A stretch of 64,000 nucleotides of DNA from Cryoendolithus antarcticus. Taxonomy: Eukaryota > Ascomycota > Dothideomycetes > Cladosporiales > Cladosporiaceae. Below the pieces are notes generated by a model. The model saw only the letters and a program-made list of their open reading frames with translations. It searched no databases and was not told the DNA's origin. The translations under genes and the position numbers were made by a program. Shown here piece by piece: positions 53,260-64,000 of this stretch (position 1 is the first letter of the stretch; the number at the start of each line of letters is the position of its first letter). Location of the stretch: positions 248,001-312,000 of the forward strand of contig NAJO01000037.1 of the NCBI GenBank assembly GCA_002077065.1, given 5' to 3'.

Positions 53260-53765
53260 TCATCGCCTCCCTCGTTCCCGTCCCCTACCCTCCTCGCCAC
53301 CCTCCTCACTACTATCGTCCTTGAAACCCTCCTCCAGCTCTCTGCTCAACCTGCGATCACTGCCAATAACCTCAACCCTTCCCCCTCTTACATTCCTTTC
53401 CCTTCTCTCAACGTCAAACCCCACCATACTTTCACCCTCCTCATCTCCGAAAAGGTTGTCGTCCGATTCATCCCTGCCGTCCGCAACGTTTCTCCGTCGT
53501 CCGCGAGTGGCGATTCGGATCACGAGATCTGCTAAGCGATCGCGGAGCGTGGTCGAAGTGGACTGGATGGCATTTATGGGCAAGTATTGGTCGTAGCGAT
53601 TGCGATGGCGGCGGGCGAGGGGGATGATGATGTACCCGAAGAGGCCGTAGAGGGAGGCGGCGATGAGGGCGGGTAAGAAGAGGATCTGTGGGTGCTCTTG
53701 TCAGATACGGGCTGGCATATACGGCAAGTCATGGGGCTTACTTTGATGATGTCCAGGAAGCCCAT
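53260..53765 (-). CDS. Small single-pass membrane protein, unknown function
   Basis: Two exons (53765-53742 and 53685-53260) with a GTAAGC...CACAG intron give 149 residues. The N-terminus MGFLDIIKILFLPALIAASL continues into one hydrophobic segment to about residue 27, then RRHRNRYDQY and a long hydrophilic Arg/Glu/Gly-rich tail. The basic residues after the helix predict a cytosolic tail. Family not recognised. Confidence 0.6.
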
Positions 53766-54780
53766 TGCGCCTGATGAGAGTGGCAACTCCTTGCGACGAC
53801 GGGAGTATTGCAAAGGTCGGGATATGTTATCTCACACTTCCTCCATGCCCTACGGTCTATTAATCTACATGAGCATCGCAAACAAATGTGCAGCAATGAC
53901 ATCCAAGGTCTCTCCAGATGCTATCAGCCGCGCCTCACGCCTCAAGCTGTACGTAAGCAATGCTGACTTATCCATCTGTCGTATCACAGGTCTGACTGCT
54001 CGTGCGGGCTATCCGCTATCTCACCAGCGAACAACTCTCAATGAACAGGACTTGGATGGGCTCTCGCCTGTCCAAGATACCGTTCCGAACCTAGAGCAGT
54101 ATACGATGGAATGCATCGGTCTGACAACGATCCTCGTTCATCAGTGTGTAGTGCCTGCACTAACGGCTACGACGCCTCATAGGCTTCGCATTACAGAGTA
54201 TCGCCACGAAGGCCGCGGCACTGTCTCGATACCACGAGACATGCACCGCATGGAAGCTCGCTCATCGGCGAATGAAGTTTGGGGGGAGGTCCTCAGGATA
54301 GCCATCGCAAGTGCTGCGTTTCGTCAGTCACATATATCAAGAAGCATTCGCCGTCAATCTCCGTCTGCGTCGCGGCTGACAACAACGCGGGCTGCGACAA
54401 GCAAACGCCGCTCTAGAGTTCAAGGCAAGTACACCAGGTGCTGTCGGCATCTGCATGTAAGCCATAGAGTCATTCAGGAGGCCAGAGCAGCCAGTCGTGG
54501 TCGTGAGACGTGAGCCGTCGTATGAGCATCCCCACCGTTTGCGCACGTGAGACTGCAGGCCGTCAATTGCCGCCAGTCCAGATCATCAAACAGAGTTTCG
54601 AGCTTATGGCCATGCATCGTGGTGCAGCTGGGGTAGAGTTGGGGTAGAAGGCTGCACTGACACCCGATCGGTATGGGGAGGTGTATATGATGGGCTCTGT
54701 ATCCTCTCATACCTCTCACCGGATGAAGAACTGACGTTTTGCTCGAGATTGAAGCTGTTGGGAAAGAAGAGATCGAGAAG
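53766..54780. other. Divergent promoter region with one doubtful open stretch
   Basis: About 1 kb between the small membrane protein (minus) and the sugar transporter (plus). A plus-strand stretch open from 53692 to 54513 has no recognisable domain and overlaps the first exon of the minus-strand gene, so it is not called. The pyrimidine-rich end near 54600-54780 may be the transporter leader. Confidence 0.35.
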
Positions 54781-56759
54781 ATGTTCACGGCACTCCACCT
54801 CGAAGGCAGCGCCCTGCTGGGCACTGTAACCACTCTTACGTGTCTCGGGTTCTTGTTGATCGGCTACGACAATGGGCTTATGGTGAGTTGTCTTGTCGAT
54901 AGTGGTAGAGGGTGCAAGATGACTGACCTGCGGATAGGGTGGCTTCGTCAACAGCCCGGCTTTCACTGGAACATTTGGCATCGACATCAAGACTGATGCT
55001 GGCACGAATCTCATCGCGATTATCGTTGCTATCTACGAGGTGGGTATCTCTCCACTGCACTCGACTCGCTACCTCGCGACGACCTGAGAGTGCGCGCTGT
55101 GGAGGGGGAACGCGACTGACATGGAACAAAGATCGGTGCTTTCATCGGAGCTGTCACCACCAGTATCATCGGTGAGGGTCTTGGTCGACGGAAGAGCATT
55201 CTCATTGGCGTTATCATCATGATCATCGGTATGTACAACAGCTGCAGAGATATCGGAGTTTTGACGATTACTGACCCGGGGTCATAGGTGCCCTCCTTCA
55301 AGCCACCGCCTATCATGTCGCACACATGATCGTCGCTCGAATCGTCAGTGGTATTGGCATGGGCTTCATCAATAGCACTGTGCCGGTGCTGCAGGCTGAG
55401 TTCTCGCCGAAAGCTACGCGTGGGCGTTACGTGTGTGCCCAACTCTCAACTCTGAACTTTGGTCAGTTTGCTGCCTTCCTTCGCACGAATGTACTGACAA
55501 CCTTCCAGGCATCATGCTCGTCTATTGGATGGACTATGCGTGCGTACACCAGACTGCTGCGTATTATGGACCGTTCTGACACAAGATTACAGTTTTTCCA
55601 CAATCTCCAAGGGCCCAGAGACATCCTTCGTCTGGCGCGTCCCCACGATCTTACAGTGCATCTTCCTGATCCCGATGATCGTCATCATCTTTCTCATTCC
55701 CGAGACGCCTCGTTGGCTTGCTGCGCATGACCGCAATGAAGAGTGTCTCGAGGTCTTGCGCCGCATGCATAGACATAAGATGGACGATCAGACAATCAAG
55801 GCTGAACACGAATTGATCGTGCGGACTGTCGCGCTAGAGACTGCTGCTGGTGCTGGTAGCTGGAAGGATCTCTTCCGAAGCGACGGTCCGTCTTATGACT
55901 ACGTGAGTCGCGAACATGTACTGATACGATTCGCAGTGGTCCATACTCGTCGACGCTTCCTCATCGCTTGTGGTATTCAGATCTTCCAGCAGCTTGGTGG
56001 TATCAACGCTTTGATCTGTAAGTTCTCGACTACGGTACGGCTGAGTGCTTTTACGCTGCTTACTGACATGTCCACAGACTATGCGAACACCCTCTTCCAG
56101 AGCTCCCTCGGCTTCGACGCCAACCTCTCAGGTCTCATGGCTGGTTTCCTGAACACCTGGTTCTTCCTCGCCTCCTTCATCCCCTGGTTCCTCATCGACC
56201 GCATCGGTCGCCGACCTCTACTCCTCTCCATGATCAGCGTCATGGCAGCCGTCATGGTTGTCCAATGCGGCTTGATTTACCAGGTCCAGCACAACACCAC
56301 AATCGCCAAGTCCGCTGGCGCAGGTGCAGCGGCAATGCTGTTCATCTTCCAGGGAGCGTTCACAATTGGCTTTCAGGCTACTGTTTGGGTGTACCCGTCT
56401 GAGATCCTGCCGCTGAAGGCGAGGCAGAAGGGAAGCTCGATCTCGACTGCGGCGAACTGGATCTGCAACTTCATCATTGTGTACATCACACCGCCTGCGA
56501 TTAGAAATATTGGGTGGAGAACGTACATCATCTTCGCCGTGCTTAATGCTACTTGGGTGCCGATCATCGTAAGTCCACTCTGGCTTCCTACCTGTCGGAT
56601 AAAAGCTGACTTACACCGTAGTACTTGTTCTTCCCTGAGACAAAAGGCATGGCACTGGAGGATGTGGACAAGATCTTTGGCAACGACGAGGTCATCGAGG
56701 CAATGCTTGCTGAGAAGCATGTTGAAATTGAGGAGGTCGAGGATCATCGCAAGGGTTGA
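54781..56759 (+). CDS. MFS sugar-type transporter
   Basis: Nine exons (54781-54882, 54938-55039, 55132-55228, 55288-55461, 55509-55539, 55593-55885, 55937-56017, 56078-56568, 56622-56759) give 502 residues. Twelve membrane helices are predicted. Sugar-porter signatures are present: LLIGYDNGLMGG in helix 1, GRRKSILIG in loop 2-3, PETPRWL after helix 6, QQLGGINALIYYANTLF in helix 7, DRIGRRPLL in loop 8-9 and FPETKGMALEDVDKIF at the end. These mark a hexose/pentose proton symporter family; the actual sugar is unknown. The intron at 55886-55936 (51 bases, GTCCGT donor) is a multiple of three with no stop, so retention would add 17 residues; removal gives the family-like RSDVVHTRRRFLIACG. Confidence 0.9.
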
Positions 56760-57030
56760 ACGGGCACTATGGAACGTCTGTCAAGTCATGTCATTAATTG
56801 CTTCGTGGGACATATTAATGAATCTCTTCCCATCATCATTCTGCAACATGGGGTCTCTAGACTTCGTTACGATCGCATAGTCACCTTTCTCACATCACTG
56901 AGCACGTCACATGACACCGCGTCAAACTAGAGTTTAGACCCCTGCCCACACCTGTGATTCGCGTCCAACCTCAATCCACTCTACGCGGTCATCGCCAGGC
57001 CTTGCACTTGACATCGACGACCTTTTTAAC

Positions 57031-59415
57031 ATGCCGATCATCGCAGATATTGACGATGAGTTCGGTCTCTCCCCGGGTGACGAAGCTGCTCTACTATCAG
57101 TCGAAGATGACTTCGACCTGTCATCAGGCGACGAGGCCGCTCTACTGGCGGTGGCTGACTCGACCTCTGTCCAAGTGGACACTGATGGCTCGAGTCGCAA
57201 GCATGCAATAGGCGACTCATGGGGCATGTCTCAGCCTGTTGCGAAGAGAGCGAAGCTTGAGAGTGAGCATGAACGTGTCCTCGGACTTGCCAATGACATT
57301 CTCAGAACGAAATTTGGCATGCAGTCATTTCGTCTGAAGCAAGCTCAGGCAATCACTCGCATCCTCACAGGAGGAAGCGCTGTGGTTGTGTTTCCTACTG
57401 GTGAGGACAATTGTTACCTCGCGACACGTATGGGCAACATACTGATTATGATACAGGCGGAGGCAAGAGTTTGTGTTACCAAGTTCCCGGGGTTGCGATG
57501 CGTCACCTGGATGTGATCAGAGGCGAGCGACAAGGGCATGGAGAGAGTGGCATCACGCTCGTGGTCTCGCCTCTGATAGCATTGATGAAGGATCAGGTCC
57601 ATACGAGAGATCGCTCCAACTACCCTACCGGAGCTGACAAATCCGCAGGTCGATGCATTGAAACGACGGAAGATCAGTGCAGCCCAGCTGGACTCTACGA
57701 TCTCTCGGGAGCAATATCTGGATACCATGGACGCAATCAAGGACGGCAGACTCGACATCTTGTACTGTGCCCCTGAGAGACTTAATAACGAAGGCTTCGT
57801 CGCTGCTATTGCTCACGTTCAGGGAGGCGTCCGACTGCTGGCCATTGACGAAGCACATTGCATCTCCGAGTGGGGACAGGCTTTCCGTCCGGATTATCTC
57901 AAAGTCGCAAGATTCGCAAAGGAGATCCAAGCTGAACGGGTGCTCTGCTTGACCGCTACAGCAACGCCTAAGGTCGCTGAGGATGTATGCCGCGCTTTCG
58001 ACATCCCCACCGACTGTCTATTTCGCACGCCATCGCATCGACCGAATCTCAAGCTGATGGCACGGTCGTTCTTGACGAAGGAAGCATCATATCCAGAGCT
58101 CATCAAGTTTCTCAAGGCTCACCCTGGTCCCACCATCATCTACGTGACATTGCAGAAGCATACCGAGGATCTAGCGACCAGGATCGAGCGGTCCGGGCTT
58201 AAAGCTCGTCCTTTCCACGCAGGCATGCGGCCCGAAGAGAAGTCTGCATGCCAGGATGAGTTCATGGCTTCCGACAAGCTCGTGATCTGCGCCACGATAG
58301 CATTCGGAATGGGCATAGACAAAGCTAACATCCGGAACGTCATCCACTACGATAGTCCCAAGAGTCTCGAGGGCTACTCGCAGGAGATCGGCAGGGCTGG
58401 GCGCGACGGCAAGCAAAGTCACTGCATGCTGTACCTGTGTGCAGAGGATGCGCATCTACGCGAGAGCTTTGCTAGAGGCGATCTGCCATCGAAGAAATCC
58501 GTACTAGATCTTCTAAATGAAGTGTTCGACATGAAGAAAGGCACGGACGGCTGCATCGAAGCTAACGCTGGTCAACTCAGCAAAGCTTACGACATCAAGG
58601 TAAGTCGGTATGACCCGTGGTTGTCGACGGGAGACTGACAGTTCCAGACGACGGTTCTCAAGAACATCTTCGCACAGCTTGAGCTTCGCTACGAGCTCCT
58701 GCGAGAGTCGACACCAAAGTACACCAAATATTCTTGGAAGACTCTCCGTAGCACCAACAGCGACACTTCACCAGCTGCGAAAGCCATACGCGGCAATGTC
58801 AATGTAAAGACGACCTGGACGTACCTGGACGTCGATCGCACCGCACTCAGCGGTGGTGTGACACGTGCAGAGGTGGTGGGCAGGCTACAGCAGTGGAACA
58901 ATCGCCAGCTTATCGATCTGAGCACATCAGGGGTTATGAATGTCTACCGTGTACTAAAGCCGATGCCTAAAGCTCCACATGAGCGTCGCGCGATTGCAGA
59001 CTTGCTGTACAAGGAGCTTGAGCTCCGCGAACAGCGCGAACTAGATCAAGGCGAAGCAGTCATCAACGTGATGACCGGCACTGAGTGCTTCGCCCTCGCA
59101 CTATCTCGCCACTTCGGCGATCAGCTCGACGGTGAACGTGGAGAGTGCGGATCATGCACCTGGTGCGAGACCAAAACGCCGATTGTTCTAGAGAAGGCAC
59201 CGAACGTGCCGTGGAACGACAAGGCTTTCAAGACAATCCTGAGCACAGTGGCCGACCGCGATGATGCTCGATACTTGGCCAGAGTGGCTTTCGGGATTAG
59301 TAGTCCGAGAGTCACAGCTGCCGGTTTGTCCAAGAATGCAGTTTTCGGATCTATGGAAGACCATGACTTCATGGCTCTGTACAGGAAGTTTGCTGAGGTT
59401 TGCAGCGCGGCGTAG
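57031..59415 (+). CDS. RecQ-family DNA helicase
   Basis: Four exons (57031-57400, 57457-57596, 57649-58599, 58648-59415) give 742 residues. RecQ helicases unwind DNA 3' to 5' and act in recombination and fork repair. Motif 0 is [13 protein letters not shown]; Walker A is TGGGKS (Lys127), formed exactly across intron 1; motif II is [10 protein letters not shown] (237-246); motif III is LTATATP; motif VI is GRAGRDGKQ. After the helicase core comes a winged-helix-like stretch ([20 protein letters not shown]), a long linker, and late in the protein a RecQ zinc-type motif ([12 protein letters not shown]...CGSCTWC). In bacterial RecQ the zinc motif precedes the winged helix, so the order here is unusual. 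The N-terminus repeats FxLSxGDEAALL twice. Intron 2 has a GTCCAT donor. Confidence 0.9.
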
Positions 59416-59642
59416 AGACTTCTTATACCTCGTTCTTCGTGGAGTCATGGAGTCTGGCGTCCGTTACGATACCCACTTGGAGCTGACGCAGCTGCTGTTT
59501 ATGAGACCAACACGGCTAGTCGCTGATTGCGAAGGAGAAGCATAGCGCACACAAGGTGTGCTGATGGGTATATCTGCTAGCAAAAAGTGTACGGACCTCG
59601 AGCAGTCTGTTGCCGGCGTTCGCTTCCGAGGTGCAGCGCTCA

Positions 59643-60674
59643 TCAATCCGCAAGCAGCATCTCTCGCGGCTCCGGGACAGGCTCGTACTCGTACTCGATG
59701 TTCGCCTTCGCGCGCTTGACCGGCTTCTTCGCTGGCTTCTTGGTAGGTGCACTCGGCCTCTTTCGCTTGAGGCCGTCAAGTTTCTTCTTCAGTGCAGCTC
59801 CATCACCATCAGCATCGTCATCATCTTCGTCTTCATCGTCCTCTGATCCCGTCGCATCGCCTCCACTCTCCCCACCAAGCCAGTCCTGGAAGTCTTCCAG
59901 ATCCTCTCCCTCCTCGTCATCCGATTCCTCCAAGTCGCTCACATACTCCACCTCCTGCTCCTGCCCCTCTCTCTCGTACTCATACTCCACGCCCTCCTCC
60001 TCCTCCTCGCCGAGATCTTCGTCCACAACCCCCTCCTGACTCCTCTCCAAACCTCTCATGACCTTCTCCCACACCCTCTCCTCGACGTTCAGCGGCCGGT
60101 CGCCATAAGCTCCACTCCTCAACCGCTCCACCAACTCCCTCTCGATCGCCCGTTCGATCTTGGCCGCAGCCTCCGCTTTGCGCTCCCTCGTCTCCTCCCT
60201 TCGCCGAATTTTAGGCGCAAGTCTGGGTACTAGCGTCTCACCTAGTCGCTCCTCCTCTTTCAACAACCTCTGTGCCCTCACCCTCACCTGCGTTAATCTC
60301 GTCAACCGCTGCTTACACTTATGCGTCAAGAATCTCGGCCAGTACTGCAGCCTCTCATCAACCTGCTGCAGCGCCTTCGTATAGTTCCCGCTCAACCGGA
60401 CCTTCTCCCACCATTTGCTCGGTAAGTGCGCGCGCTCCACCGTCTTAATATACAGATACAGACGTTGTGTTTCCGGGTCGGAGCGAATCGTTGCATAGCG
60501 GTTGTTGGCTAGAGGGCAGGACTGACGGTTACAGAGACCTGTGACGTTGTGCTCGTTGCGGCAGAAGGTCTGTTTGGTGGACTTCTGGGTCGAGGATTTG
60601 TTTCCGGGGAGGGCGAGTTTGAAGCTGCAGAATTGGTTTGTGAGGATTGACCAGACTATCTCTTCGGAGGCCAT
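59643..60674 (-). CDS. MAK16: Ribosome biogenesis protein MAK16
   Basis: MAK16 is a nucleolar factor for 60S subunit maturation. The N-terminus MASEEIVWSILTNQFCSFKL and the cysteine pattern FCRNEHNVTGLCNRQSCPLA followed by NNRYATIR are diagnostic. The next segments YLYIKTVERAHLPSKWWEKV and WPRFLTHKCKQRLTR are also family-typical. The C-terminal third is the expected Asp/Glu-rich tract then a basic KKPAKKPVKRAKA tail. Single exon, 343 residues. Short divergent promoter with TRM9. Confidence 0.95.
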   Translation of the reverse strand: MASEEIVWSILTNQFCSFKLALPGNKSSTQKSTKQTFCRNEHNVTGLCNRQSCPLANNRYATIRSDPETQRLYLYIKTVERAHLPSKWWEKVRLSGNYTKALQQVDERLQYWPRFLTHKCKQRLTRLTQVRVRAQRLLKEEERLGETLVPRLAPKIRRREETRERKAEAAAKIERAIERELVERLRSGAYGDRPLNVEERVWEKVMRGLERSQEGVVDEDLGEEEEEGVEYEYEREGQEQEVEYVSDLEESDDEEGEDLEDFQDWLGGESGGDATGSEDDEDEDDDDADGDGAALKKKLDGLKRKRPSAPTKKPAKKPVKRAKANIEYEYEPVPEPREMLLAD

Positions 60675-61033
60675 GATCTATTCCTGGCAGCCAATGGGGC
60701 CCGGGAGTGGTGTAGAGGGTGGTCAATGGGAAGAGATTGGACAGCGAGGTCCTCTATCAGTATGCTGTCGAGATGCCGATAGGAAATCTTTCTAATCTTT
60801 CTCGAACGTCGGACTTTTTGAGACCGACGTCTTGGCGCTGATACGACCATCTAATTGGCTCGGTTACGTACGGGGCCAACACAGGTACAGTGCTCCCACG
60901 AGTTTCTTCCTGCATCACATCAGCACACACACCTTACGGCGAAGCTGCAACACTTCACGTCCAGATAACATCCTGTGACGGCTTTCATCGAAAGAACCGA
61001 TGCATACGCCCACAATTCCTGCGGCCGTTCAAT
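60675..61033. other. Divergent promoter of MAK16 and TRM9
   Basis: About 360 bases between a ribosome biogenesis gene and a tRNA modification gene on opposite strands. The spacing suggests a shared control region, but no specific site is claimed. Confidence 0.35.
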
Positions 61034-61889
61034 ATGAGTGTTGAAGAGCCTAACTCATATGAGGAGCAACACGTTCACTCGGTGTATGAGGAGATCGCAC
61101 CGCACTTCTCTTCCACTAGATACAAGGTGCTCTTGAGGTCGCATCCGATCTTCGAACAGCCTCACTGACGTTCATGCGATAGCCCTGGCCTATCATTGAA
61201 TCATACTTGCAGAACTTGCTATCAGGGTCCATCGGACTTGATATTGGGTGCGGCAACGGCAAGTATCTCGCAGTGAACAAGGAGATCTTCATCATCGGTT
61301 CTGACAGGTAGGTCTCCAAAGCACCTCGTACAAGCAATGACCTTTCCCCCCTGAGTGATGTTGTGTGCCGAGTTCTTCCTCACGTTCTCGAGATTTCCTT
61401 TCGCAGCACCGTCTCTGACGCAGTAAGTGCCCTCTCAGATCCTCCAATCTCACTTCCATCGCCCGTCAACACCATCCACACTCCGCAGTCGTAGCAGACA
61501 TTCTTTCTCTTCCTCATTGCCCAGGAAGCTTCGACTTCGCAATCAGCATCGCAGTTATCCACCACTTATCAACGCCCGCTCGACGCATCGAAGCCGTGGC
61601 TTCCATACTCGAATGTCTCAAGTCCACAGGCACAGCGCTCCTCTACGTATGGGCTCTTGAGCAAGAGAGCAGTCGACGTGGCTGGAGCGAGGGCGACGAT
61701 CAGGATGTGATGGTACCCTGGGTGATGCGGAAGAAGGGCGAGGGCGAGAGGACGTTTCAGAGGTACTATCATCTCTATCGGAAAGGCGAGCTGGAGGCAG
61801 ACGTGATCAGTGCTGGCGGCGAGGTGGTGGAGAGTGGGTATGAGAAGGACAATTGGTGGGTGATCGCAAACCGAGGATCGCCTAGCTAG
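61034..61889 (+). CDS. TRM9: tRNA wobble-uridine methyltransferase TRM9
   Basis: Trm9 with Trm112 completes mcm5U at the wobble position of some tRNAs. Three exons (61034-61126, 61183-61307, 61439-61889) give 222 residues. The N-terminus reads [20 protein letters not shown] then YKPWPIIE; SAM motif I is [12 protein letters not shown]; next are [20 protein letters not shown] and [13 protein letters not shown]; the end reads YEKDNWWVI. The second intron is longer (131 bases) than most here. All conserved blocks are present. Confidence 0.9.
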
Positions 61890-61931
61890 TCACGAGAAAG
61901 CTTTGTAGTCTGTCCCTCTCGACTATCAGCA

Positions 61932-62865
61932 CTAAATACGGATGTTGTCCACCACCCTGAAGGCTTGCATCGCCCGCGTCTCCAAAGGCTCATTACCCGG
62001 TCGTCTCACAAGCACGGTGCTCATGCCTGTCTTCTTCGCCGCACTCGCCTCACTGACATTGTCCGTGCAGAACATACACGCGTCTAAATCGACCTGGGAT
62101 CGTAATGTCAGCGCTCGTAGCTTATAGTGACTGGGAGCCTTCACCACTACCTTCAGCTCCTTCGCAATCTTTACATAGCTCTCCTCGTCGTTCTTCGCCC
62201 CAGCGTTGACCGTGTCGAACCACCCTGAAATCAGACCCCGTAAATCTTGCACCTTGCCACTATCGCTTCCGTCTTCGGCCGTGACTTTGACATGCTCCAT
62301 CAGCAATTTCTGAGCAGGTACACTGCCGCTCGAGTAGATCGCCAGAACCTTGCCTTCGTCCTTCCAACTTCTCAGCTGTGGCGCCACATCGTCAAAGAGT
62401 GGCGCGCTGATGTTGCCATTACGGTAGCCGTCTTCCCATCTGTACTCAATCAGTGGTGCTATCTTGTAAGACAAGGGTTTGGGAGTCGTACAGATAGCCT
62501 TGCAAATTCTTGAGATATGCGATCTTCACATCCTGCTTCGTGAGACCTATGACATGCGCTCGCAGTGCCTCTGGCGAGGTGCGATACTCTTCTGGAAACG
62601 CATCGCGGTAGGGCTTGAAAGCCGGATCGTTCCATCTGAGCTCGAGGACGTAGGGAAGGACGTCAAGAGCGTACGGAAACTGGAATCGCGTCACCCTCTG
62701 CTACGTCCGCACATCGTGGAGCGAGCTGATCGGAAGCTTACGAGTCGTTCTTTGACAAAGGATATGGGAGAGATAGTACCCTCTGTAGTACGTTGAGTTA
62801 AAGCTCAGTGATCGGAAGCGACATGACATACCTATGTCGAGAATGATGCATTTGATGTGGTCCAT
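61932..62865 (-). CDS. UTR4: Enolase-phosphatase E1 (methionine salvage)
   Basis: UTR4 is the bifunctional HAD-type enolase-phosphatase acting on the diketo intermediate of the methionine salvage pathway. Four exons (62865-62832, 62782-62742, 62679-62492, 62439-61932) give 256 residues. HAD motif I is CIILDIEGTISP; next are FPYALDVLPYVL and KNLQGYLWEDGYRNGNISAP formed across the last intron; motif II is AIYSSGSVPAQKLL; the final motif is FCTDNVSEASAAKK. The family fit confirms all three introns. It converges on TRM9, about 40 bases apart. Confidence 0.92.
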
Positions 62866-63097
62866 CGTGTCGCAGACCAGACAGATATCTACGATGCGCT
62901 TACAATCGTTTGGGAAGAATTGCAGAAATAGGTTTGGTGCGTCTCAGTGGGACTATTTACTGAAGAGGCCAGATACACCGGTGGGTCTTCTTGTCGTCGT
63001 TGAACCCTTTGCAGGTGCAGTGGGAGATGACATGAAATCATTCGACTGCTGCATACGCTATAGCCACTGAAAAGATTTCCACTTCACGACGACACCC

Positions 63098-64000
63098 CTA
63101 TATATCTGCCTTCATATACTTCGCCTCTCTCCCAAAATTTCCCTGCCCATCCCACCGCTGGAACATCTCCTCCATCAGCTCATGCCTCCTCAACCCCACC
63201 TCCCAATCCGCATACATCCCGTTCTCCCCATCAGCAAAAGCCTCATACAGTCTCCCAACATTCTCCGCCATATCCCCAACCTTCGACAACTCGTCTTTCG
63301 GCACCTCAAGCTCCGTGACCGGGATACTCTGTGGCTTATCGTTGAGCACATCGTTTACAGCACTCTTGGCTCTACGACTGTAGTCCAACCATTGCACTTT
63401 AGCACTGGTGTGCAAGACGTCCATCATCATCATGTTGTTAGTAATGAGTAGCTCCCCCTTCTCACCGACAATATGCCAGCGTAGACCTGGCTCACCGGGA
63501 AAGGGTGCGCCGCCTTCCATGTGGAAGCTTAGGAGGGCATTGGAGACTAGCTTGCCTTGAAGGAAGATCTGATCGGGGGTATCTGACGTGATCGTTCGCT
63601 GGGTTTTCTTGGTCGGGTCTTTGGGATCGAAGAGGGCGATTTCTGGATGTGAGATCCCAAGCATGGAGTCGAACGAGGCGAGCTCGCCGAGGGTGTGGAG
63701 GATGAAATTGAATGCTGGGGCGAGGCTGTCAGCAATCGCGGCATTGCAGCCTGGAGGCAGGGAAGAATCTCACTGTGCAAGAACCACACTGTCATCATGT
63801 TCGCGCCCTGGGCGCGCTGGAACAGATGAACACTGCTCTCGGGGTTCGGATCGCCGGTATAGGCTTCAGCATACCCAGTGATAGTAATACTGAGCACTTT
63901 GCCGATCTTGCCACTCTCGATGGCATTCTTGATGACTTTCACCGCAGGATTCGCTTGGCCTTGCATCCCGATCATGGTGCGGACCTTGTGCTGTTGCGCC
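63098..64000 (-). CDS. Gfo/Idh/MocA-type oxidoreductase, Gal80-like (5' end outside window)
   Basis: The 3' part of an NAD(P)-dependent oxidoreductase-type protein. Exon 64000-63774 continues beyond the window; exon 63714-63098 follows a 59-base GTGAGA...CCCAG intron. Visible segments are VRTMIGMQGQANPAVKVIKN, ESGKIGKVLSITITG, then across the intron MTVWFLHTFNFILHTLGELA and later RWHIVGEKGELLIT. The C-terminal half is the alpha/beta substrate-binding domain; the N-terminal Rossmann fold is out of view. Fungal Gal80-like members may be enzymes or regulators; no function is assigned. Confidence 0.85.

Noticed and set aside
53692..54513. Plus-strand open stretch of 273 codons
   Set aside because: Overlaps exon 1 of the minus-strand membrane protein, no good start, no domain; possibly chance.
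55886..55936. Reading the in-frame 51 bases of the sugar transporter as exon
   Set aside because: Open in frame, but removal gives the conserved loop before helix 7; splice signals are present.
1..64000. Biosynthetic gene cluster around the dioxygenase, cupin and transporters
   Set aside because: No polyketide synthase, peptide synthetase, terpene synthase or cytochrome P450 is present, and housekeeping genes are interspersed.
1..64000. tRNA genes, CRISPR arrays and transposons
   Set aside because: No B-box GGTTCGANTCC with a cloverleaf, no regularly spaced repeats and no transposase or reverse transcriptase motif found by eye.

Overview
The window is nuclear DNA of a filamentous ascomycete, most likely a Dothideomycete (Capnodiales/Mycosphaerellales type). 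The evidence is short GT-AG introns (about 45-130 bases) with CTRAY branch sites, genes packed on both strands, and ascomycete-type versions of GLT1, HEM13, MED6, CTF4/SepB, CHZ1, MAK16, TRM9, WWM1 and NCE101. I found no tRNA, rRNA, CRISPR array or recognisable transposon. Exon models below were joined by hand. Each listed model restores an open frame across its junctions unless stated otherwise.

Layout. 1-6 kb: two tandem secreted-type proteins of unknown function (the first cut by the window edge) that share a C-terminal domain ending in Lys-Arg plus six residues. 6.6-13.4 kb: housekeeping genes, namely release-factor methyltransferase MTQ1, Mediator subunit MED6, an amino-acid/choline-type permease, coproporphyrinogen oxidase HEM13 (with a one-base frameshift) and a tiny NCE101-like membrane protein. 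14.3-18.1 kb: an uncharacterised 1281-residue protein with Myb/SANT, WD40 and cysteine-rich modules. 18.4-22.3 kb: two tandem minus-strand genes of a DUF7918-like family, one intact and one broken by a nonsense codon. 23.3-34.8 kb: a TauD-type dioxygenase, a WWM1-like WW protein, an F-box-like protein, a large ankyrin protein, a LAT-type amino-acid transporter, a cupin protein and a DUF2011 protein. 35.3-38.5 kb: two more DUF7918-family genes on the plus strand, again one intact and one with a nonsense codon.

38.8-43.7 kb: a low-complexity protein, the replication factor CTF4/SepB and the histone chaperone CHZ1 (with a 7-base exon). 43.7-46.0 kb is mostly non-coding with one doubtful reading frame. 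46-52.6 kb: NADH-glutamate synthase GLT1. 53-64 kb: a small membrane protein, an MFS sugar-type transporter, a RecQ helicase of unusual domain order, MAK16, TRM9, the methionine-salvage phosphatase UTR4 and a Gfo/Idh/MocA oxidoreductase cut by the window end.

The genes do not form one pathway or a biosynthetic cluster. The parts most worth attention are the tandem secreted proteins at the left end, the four-member DUF7918-like family in two pairs with one broken copy each, and the Myb-WD40-Cys protein. Three apparent one-base indels all sit in short G runs, so assembly error must be considered before calling pseudogenes.
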